Shown one piece after another: positions 57,291-64,000 of a stretch of 64,000 nt of DNA. The notes under the pieces are model-generated. The model was not told where the DNA came from. It did no database searches and was given only the letters and a program-made list of their open reading frames with translations. The stretch is taken from contig JAVSML010001066.1 in NCBI GenBank assembly GCA_038503035.1, positions 372,001 through 436,000 on the forward strand, given 5' to 3'. This stretch comes from Crocodylus rhombifer (taxonomy: Eukaryota > Chordata > Crocodylia > Crocodylidae). Every line of letters starts with the position of its first letter. Positions within the stretch are counted from its first letter, which is position 1. The translations under genes and the position numbers were made by a program.

Positions 57291-57854
57291 CCATATGGCT
57301 TTCCTTTAGGGTGTGAAAGAATTGTAGGTCTACCTTTCCACAGAACAGGCTAGCCTGGAATATTACTTACCCGGAGATGACCCTTTACCACAAGCAATCA
57401 GTAAGGAGACAACACACACAAAAGGAGAAAGGAAAAAGTAAAAACTGCCTATATAGTCTTTTTGTTCTATCTTCAGATAAGTTATTTACCCTCTAATCTG
57501 GTTACAACCTAGCCCCTCTGAGAGTCCTGCCAATATTTCCAGAGGTCAGTCTTCCTGTTGATCCCACCAGCCAGCCCTCACTGCTGGGGACCTGGATTCT
57601 CCCAAAGACTGGGATAATCCAAAGACCAGGTAGCACTACCTCATAGCTAGTCTGTTTGCCTTTAGCAAATGGTTACTGGAGGTTGGCTGGAGACAGATGA
57701 TACTGGAACTAGTGTGACATATTAAGGGAGATCTGTCCATGATTTTATAAAGGCACAGTTTGTCCTGGTTTAGAGGACTGCATCATCCATCTCCTCCTTT
57801 TTTGCACTAGTATAGTTCTCTTGGACTACAATAAACAATCAAACTCTTCCAAAA
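57291..57854. other. No recognised gene
   Basis: No feature recognised. Confidence 0.4.
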
Positions 57855-57946
57855 CTTGCGGCACTTGGGGGAGGTCTCTAAAGCCTGGAAGGGGGCCAAC
57901 GTTATGCCCATCATCAAGAAGGGGAGGAGAGAGGACCCAGATTAAA
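57855..57946 (+). mobile_element. CR1 scrap of about 90 bp
   Basis: The frame 'VSKAWKGANVMPIIKKG' followed by RREDPD is the CR1 'VPEDWKkAnVvPIfKKG.kEDPgNY' motif just before the RT. Both sides are lost. A short internal fragment such as this needs a deletion on its 3' side, since CR1 insertions normally keep that end. Confidence 0.75.
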
Positions 57947-60789
57947 CATCATTTTCCCAGACCCTTGAAAACCTACATTTTCTTCTCTGGGCCTCTTCGT
58001 CCTGTTGCCTGCACATCCTTCAGTCCCCAGTGGTTAGGTAGATGGAGTGAACCTTGCAGTTAATGAACCATACTGAAGCTGACAGTTGCTCTTAGTCCTG
58101 ATGAGGGTAAACTTCATGACTGGCCATCCCTTCTTTCAAATGAATTCTGCAACACTCTATTGGACATAATTAGCAATGCTAACATTTAAACAGTTTATAG
58201 TTGATATCAGTTATGAGCCTGGGACGAGGTGCATCAGCACTTTGTAAGAGCTCTTTTTTTTCAGAGCATTGATTGGCCCTCTCGTTTAGATGACACACAG
58301 GTTGTATGTGTGAAATACTATCTGCACAAGCAAGTGAGAAACTTCAGTCATTCGGTACTTTACTTGATGTTAAAAGAAGCTGTGGGGGCTCAGTACTTTA
58401 GAAGAGAAAAAAAATGTAGGTCTTTAATTATTTTTAAAGAATGTTTAAATATTGGAGAAAATGCTAGAGAAAACCCAGAGAGGCTACAGAGCCATCGTGG
58501 GATGCCAAGTTGGAGAGCTCTTGGTGGATGCTTTCACTGTTTTTGTTTATTCTGGACAATATTTTCTGCACTGAAATACCACATATCTGTGAAGAGTCAC
58601 ACTGGAAAGTCATTTATTCCAATTTTTTTTTTTTTTAAGAGGAAATTAGAAGCTACTCTGGAAAATGGAAGTGGAATATAAAGAAATCATTTATTTCTTT
58701 GCATATCTAGGGCTCTCATCTAAAATGTATTCCTCTGTATGCTGCTTCAAAATATTTGTATATAAAAATGCTTGTAACTCTTGGACAAATAACCAAAGAG
58801 AAAGCTGTTGGGAAAAGCCTATTTGCACCACAGCAGAAAGCCAGGTTATTGGTTTGATTCATGAGTGTACCAAGTTAATCACTTTGCTGCATGTGAGCTA
58901 TGCATAGTAGATGTATACTTGGTCAAATGCCCTTTTTATTTGCTCTGAATGCATCAATACATCATATACTGAAAGATATACTGAAAGAAAAGAAATTCTG
59001 GACAACAAAACCCGTTCAGACCTCTCCAGAGAGCTTGTGAAGATGCATCTGTCTTGAAGCCTACATGCCCTGAGCCAGATCCTCAGGTCATGTAGCCTGA
59101 CAAAGCTGAAATTAATGTGCTTAAGACAGGTTATATTAACTGTTTTTTCTAGGGATCTTCCTTGAACTGGAAACACAAAGAACACAGGTTAAAGATCCAC
59201 TGAAAACTGAAGAGCAAAGACTGTAGTTCATTAACACTGGAGTTCCATATAGTGAGTTTAATTACGGTGGACTGCAAACAAACAAACAAAATACTTAGAA
59301 ACTGACTTTAGCATATGTTACACATTGGCCAACATATGTCTGCATCCCTTTCTGGGGCTGATTCCCAGGGGTTAGTTATCTGTTTTTATTCCCCTTTAAC
59401 AGGCTAGGGCCAGATCAATTACAAAGGAATGCAATAAAAACAAAAATGTAAAAATGCAGTTAAACACACAGCTTGCACTTTAGGTGGAACTGACGGGCCC
59501 ATGTCCATGTGATCCACAGACTGTCAAAACTCAGTTACCTAAAATGCAGCTACTGCACAGGTCTGGAGCTAATGCATCTGGGTGTATTCAATGCTAATGC
59601 ATCCAGTGACTATTCAATACAAAATAGCTTCACATATCCAGGAACAGGGACTGGAACCCAGGATGCCCTCCTTTTCAGCAGACTGTCCATCTCACTTGGG
59701 TACAGATGGAAACTCTAACTTGCTTGTTCTCTGTCTGGCCCCATGTGAAATAAGCAGAGAATCCACAGGTCTTGCAGGGATTGTACAAAGGGCCAACTGC
59801 AAGTCATTTTGCTCTGTATGCACTCAAAATAGGGTGCCTACTGTGGGTGCCATGCACCAATTTAGACAAATTGCTGCAGGCTTGAGCAGTACAATGCTTT
59901 GGATTAGATACACCCTGAGAAGATAATTTAGCTTTGCTTGAAAACAGTTGCTAACACAGAGATTTAGTCAAAGGAAGATGATTAACTGCTGTTCTCACAG
60001 ATAATTTTCTACTTGGCTAAATAGAAAGATGTCAGAGAAGCACTTTTAACACATAGAAGATATTTCATTATTGATCACATTAGCCCGAGTTAAGTTAAAT
60101 ATATTCCTTGTGAGACTGGAATAAGTAGGCAAGGGTTTCATGTCCTTGCCACTTTCCAACAGAAGTCCCATAAGTGGAAATCCAATTTAATCCCTCTATT
60201 TAAGTTTCAAATCCTAGTTGGCATATGAACCACTGACTGAAGGAACCTCTGGGCCCTGAGGCCTTAATCAGAACTATTAAAACTTTACCTCTAGCTCAGG
60301 CTAATGCCCTCCTAAATCCTGGAATAGACTAGTCTCCTCACTAGACAGCACATTGCAGGGCATTCTTACCAAACACTGCTACAGACTTTGATGTCTGAGA
60401 GACTACAGAAAGCAAGAGACTTGAGTTAAACCAAGCACTGCTACATATGGAAAAAGACAAGTCTTTCTGTGACTGTCTAATCAATCTGTGTTCTAAAAGC
60501 AGGAAAGTAAGAGAGCCAAATAATGGAACTGTAAATTCTAGAAAAAAGTAGATGTTTATTTTCACATTTTGATGACCCAAAGGCATTTCTTACCCCTGAT
60601 TTCTATTAGTTGAATGCACTGACTGTTTAGATTTATACAAATATAAAAAATTATATGATCTAAGACTTCAGGAACATATTTTGAATTTCCTGTTGTTAGC
60701 ACAAGGTAAAAAATAAATCCTGAACTGGAATTATACTGTATGTCAGTATAGTGTTACCTCACAAACAAACACTTGTACAGAAAGACTGT
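57947..60789. other. No supported gene
   Basis: Mostly AT-rich. A 150-codon plus frame at 58229-58681 follows a good acceptor-like tract (ctcttttttttcag at 58262) but shows no motif and is T/A-rich at its end. At 59637-59700, 'ggaacagggactggaaccca' resembles a recurrent reptilian repeat with tRNA-like wording, too short to call. Confidence 0.4.
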
Positions 60790-61030
60790 GGCCATGTCTA
60801 CACAAGATGCTGACTGCTCAGTTGTTAATGAGCAATCTTTTAGTACTTGCATACCCAAGTACTAAATGACTGCATTGCAACCAGTGTTAGTGCGCAGTAG
60901 TGTCCCCACATGGCTTCATGGTGATGCTGACTGCAGTAGCTTGTTACTACTGCACAGTAGCATCGTGCCACAGTTTCTGCCGTGTAACACTACTGTGCAG
61001 TAGTAAGGTGCTACTGTCCAGTAGTAAAAG
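60790..61030. mobile_element. MITE fragment, ggccatgtctaca left end
   Basis: Begins 'ggccatgtctacacaagat' and carries several 'actactg(c/t)gcagtag'-type subterminal words, as in the 29335 and 43641 relatives. The right end is missing; CR1 sequence follows directly. Confidence 0.6.
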
Positions 61031-61350
61031 CAAGCCTTTTGATATGGTCCCCCACAACATTCTTGCAGGCAAGCTAAGGAAATCCAGGCTGGATGAATGG
61101 ACTGTAAGGTGGATAGAAAACTGGCTGGAGCATCAGACTCAGAGGGTAGTAATCAATGGCTTGATGTCTAGTTGGAAGCTGGTATCAAGTGGAGTCCCCC
61201 AGGGGTTGGTCCTGGGGCTGATTTTGTTCAATATCTTCATCAATGACTTGGAAGCTGGCATAGAGTGCATCCTCAGCAAGTTTGCATATGACACCAAGCT
61301 GGGGTGTAGTAGATACACTGGAGGGTAGGGCTAGGATTCAGAGTGACCTC
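61031..61350 (+). mobile_element. CR1 RT-core fragment
   Basis: The frame reads [19 protein letters not shown] (61028), [20 protein letters not shown] (about 61106-61165), [20 protein letters not shown] (about 61187-61246), then [10 protein letters not shown] with the catalytic FADD changed to FAYD. It ends without a 3' tail. Confidence 0.88.
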
Positions 61351-61419
61351 TGTAAAGGAGCAGGGCACCCTAGTGCCCTGTGACAGTTATGGCACTGTGA
61401 TGTGAGCTATCCCAAGTCT

Positions 61420-61555
61420 CTGTTATTCCAATCACATGACTGGAGAATTCTCATGGATGGGTACAAACTGTTTAGGAAGGATAGGCAGGGGAGAAGAGGA
61501 GGAAGGAGTTGAACTTTATGTCAAAGAGCCATATTATCGCTCAGAGCTCCAGTAT
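61420..61555 (+). mobile_element. CR1 endonuclease fragment, after the RT fragment
   Basis: 'SHDW' (61433) is followed by GYKLFRKDRQGRRGG (61460-61504) and, after a frameshift, ELNFMSKS where other copies have 'VALYiKE'. In an intact CR1 this lies upstream of the RT, so its order relative to 61031-61350 is reversed. Confidence 0.7.
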
Positions 61556-61579
61556 TGAGATAGGCCTGTTGAGCATAGG

Positions 61580-62060
61580 CAGAGGGAGAAAAAATTATTT
61601 GGGGGGGAAGATAGAGGCCCCAGCAGTGAGGGAGGGAGTAGGGTACAGGCAGGATCCACTCACTCCAGCCCCTGCTCCTGTCTGTGCCCCACTCCCTCCA
61701 TCATTGCTGGGGCCTCGGTCTTCCTCCCCCGCCCGCCTCCCCACAGTGATGAGGGAATGGGGCTGGGGCAAGGGCAGACTTTGCACAGCTGGGGCAGGCA
61801 ATGGGATGCAGCTGCAAGCAGTTCATCTGGGCGGTGCCCAGGGTGGAGATGGGGGTTGGAAAATACCAGCACCTGGCACAGAGAGGGAGTGGTGGTGTCT
61901 GGTACTGCACATACCCTGGGAGGGCATGGGGGCCGTGTGCCTGGGATCTGCATGTGCAGCAAGGGCAGGCTGGGCTGGACTCTTCGCAGTGCAGGGCTGG
62001 ACCACACTGTGCTCAGGGCAGGAGGCAGAGGTGCTGGGGGGGGAGGGTTGAGCCCCTTTG
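61580..62060. repeat. GC-rich transposon body with hairpin
   Basis: 61614-61639 (gaggccccagcagtgaggg...) and 61691-61716 are reverse complements at 24 of 26 positions. 'tgatgagggaatggggctgg' and 'gcacagctggggcaggca' also match the 25443-25510 block, so this is a third relative of the palindromic hAT body. Confidence 0.55.
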
Positions 62061-62399
62061 TTAGGGCTTCTGTCAGGCCCAGTCAGCAATCCACAATCAT
62101 TCATCAGCCAGCAATCACTCCCAGCCTCTCAGAGCACATGGCCCAAACACACACAACCCAAACAGACACTCAGCAGAAACCAAAGGTACAGGCAGCTGCA
62201 TCGCTTAACTTTCCTGGGCAGGATCTGGTGCCTGGTTTCTCTTCTTCTTCCTCCTCTTGCCTCCAGCAACTGCCTGCAAACTGTTTGCAGTCCCTGTTCA
62301 CTGGCTTCCTGGTCATAGGCCAGACACAAGCTGTCACCCAGATGTAACCTAAACCTACAATCCCTGCTTAGGAGACGAGTGCCTTTAGGATAGCAGATG
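62061..62399. other. No recognised gene
   Basis: C-rich stretch without recognisable coding. Confidence 0.35.
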
Positions 62400-62775
62400 C
62401 ACTTAACAGAGTTAACCGATTTAAGTTAAATCAGTTTATTGAACTTCTGTCCCAGATTCCCTCCAGATTCAACTTAACTCAGTTCCCCAGCATCTCAGGA
62501 TGCTGTGTACCTCCTGTGTAACCCCCCCTCCCCATTTGCAGAGTAGACTGCCTAGCTTTAACCCAAACTGTCTGCTCCAGCCCAGCAGGGAGGCATGCTT
62601 TAGTGCCCCCTGGCTTCTGGACTGAGCCACTCTAGGCATGTGGCTGCATTTCCTGAATTAAAAGTGAATGACTGTTCTCTTGCTTATTGGTTCAATCTAG
62701 AGACTCTCTTTAGATTAACCTGCAAAGATTGAATCAGTTCAGCCTTTTTGACTGTGTGTACTTAGCCCAGGTGGA
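62400..62775 (+). mobile_element. DNA transposon-like repeat, copy 2
   Basis: Collinear with 11480-12052: 'gaacttctgtcccagattcc', 'ctgtctgctccag', 'catgctttagtgccccctgg', 'acctgcaaagattgaatcag', 'cctttttgactgtgtgtac'. The left 140 bp of copy 1 are missing and the centre is shorter. Non-coding. Confidence 0.7.
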
Positions 62776-63377
62776 TTGCTCATATTAAAGCTTATGCTGC
62801 CATATCTTCACTAGAGTTATTACCTGGATTAGCTATCCATTCTGCAATCACTCAAAAGTACAGTTTAGAGATAAACCAAAAAATAAAAATAAAAATCCTT
62901 CAATGTACTGCTTAATATATGCTCCAAATTTTCCATCTCTGTGATCTTAACTGCGAAGTCTCTACTTGGGCACTCTGAGCTTTGTGCTTCTTGCACACAT
63001 GTTCCACATTTCACATGATTTCATGGTAAAAAGTGAGATATGAGTCTTGGTATGAAAGAGTGGGTAATCTATACTCTGATTCATCTCACTTTAGCTGTCT
63101 AGTATCATTTGTTTCTCCTAGCTCCACTCTGGGCTCTGACTCAAGTTGTTTTAATATCGGGATCACTGCAAATATAATTAGCATAATTATACCATTAATA
63201 TTCAGGATTCAGTGCATCTAAATTACATTTCACTAAAAGGACAATAATTGCTACTACAAGCAGTTACACATTTATGATCATTGGGAAATACAATACAAAT
63301 AAATCAAATATTTTTCACCATGGTTGCTTTCTGAACACTGTTTCTTATTGCAGATTTAATCATAAACAGGGCAAGGT
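62776..63377. other. No recognised gene
   Basis: AT-rich DNA. Confidence 0.45.
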
Positions 63378-63505
63378 TTTAAAGGTACTTAGGTATCTCA
63401 AGATAGAAGACAAGAGCTCACTGGAGTTTCAAAAGCATCTAGTAGCCTCGCTCCTAAAGGCTGCAATGGAAATTAGTAGATTCCCTATCTTTTCAAACAA
63501 TTAGT
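63378..63505 (+). repeat. Dispersed repeat of the 'ggtacttaggt' type
   Basis: 'aaaggtacttaggtatctca' followed by 'ttcaaaagcatctagtagcc' and 'tgcaatggaaattag' fits a common sauropsid MITE-like repeat remembered as 'ggtatttaggtgcct...caaaagc.cctag...caatgggagtta'. Partial and diverged. Confidence 0.5.
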
Positions 63506-64000
63506 GTGTAAACATTGAAGTTCATCAAAAATATATAGAAAAATCAGTCGCCATATATTTTCTTTTTCTTTTTAACCATATCTTTGAACTGTGAAGAACA
63601 AATTCATTCAAGAAAATCTACCCTAAGGTTATACTGAGTCCACAAATAAATCTAGTCTGCAATCTTACTTATATCCTAGGATGAGCAGGTTATAGCCAAA
63701 CAAAAACTTCTCTTGACCTATAGCAGTTTTCTGAGCTAGACAACTTCCACACTTTCATTGACATCTATTAAGTGTCTGTTTCAATTAATGGTTATAAAAG
63801 CCTATTTGTATTCCTTCTGCTCTTCTTAAATTCATATTTCTAAGTCTTGGAGCAGTTGTGAAACATTCCATTAGTTTGGCTGGTACAGTCTTCTCTATCT
63901 TGTATGCTATTCTTTTTAGGAGGCCTATGAAAATGAGCGTTTAGCCAGAAAAGTAATTACAAAAAATATTGGCATAGCTACACTTTGTTAATGACTTCTA
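63506..64000. other. AT-rich, no gene
   Basis: Nothing recognised up to the right edge. Confidence 0.5.

Noticed and set aside
58229..58681. 150-codon plus-strand frame after a good acceptor-like tract
   Set aside because: No recognisable motif, low-complexity end (FFFFKRK), and no convincing donor or partner exon.
59637..59700. tRNA-like wording suggesting a SINE or tRNA gene
   Set aside because: No full cloverleaf, A box or B box pair could be laid out, so neither a tRNA nor a SINE head is supported.
1..64000. CRISPR arrays, operons, riboswitches and other prokaryotic systems
   Set aside because: Repeat content, CpG island and LINE/DNA transposon types are vertebrate. No regularly spaced short repeats and no bacterial gene organisation are present.

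Overview
The window looks like nuclear DNA from a sauropsid, most probably a crocodilian. It is AT-rich and carries many CR1 LINEs whose 3' ends finish in short (ttcatag)n or (tctatgaaa)n tails, numerous non-autonomous DNA transposons with long terminal inverted repeats (TIRs), L2/MIR-like relics and one strong CpG island. The species call rests on remembered repeat character, not on a search. I see no intact host protein-coding gene. Every long open frame is either retrotransposon or transposase coding, or chance openness in GC-rich DNA.

Layout: 1-0.9 kb, a CR1 fragment. 0.9-5.6 kb, mostly unique DNA with one weak exon candidate. 5.6-13.4 kb, DNA transposons, including a hAT with a near-perfect 8-bp target duplication (6630-7597), a large GC-rich palindrome (8040-9130) and two further elements. 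14.15-15.33 kb, a CpG island, likely the promoter and first exon of an unseen gene; the best splice donors point leftward. 19.3-28 kb, a dense nest: two opposed CR1s, an LTR-like piece, then an old RTE-like LINE interrupted by a short repeat, by a palindromic hAT-like element that itself contains a 2.3-kb CR1, and by a CR1 3' end. 29-34.3 kb, several CR1 tails and MITEs.

36.8-42.6 kb is the most informative block. TIR-like ends bracket a dead SANT/Myb-like gene on the plus strand and a dead HARBI1-like transposase fragment on the minus strand, with a young 3-kb CR1 inserted between them. This is the two-gene signature of a PIF/Harbinger transposon. Related MITEs follow at 42.6-44.6 kb. 46.6-50 kb holds a hairpin-bearing MITE, a foldback element and a putative solo LTR with TATA box, poly(A) signal and (TG)n, followed by a 400-base assembly gap (50060-50459). 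51.2-52.8 kb is a CR1 whose blocks are in shuffled order. 53.7-55.1 kb is LTR-like. The rest is GC-rich transposon bodies, CR1 scraps and unique DNA.

Nothing here works together as an operon or pathway. The biology visible is the history of transposable elements: who inserted into whom, and how palindromic elements preserve traces of the original sites.
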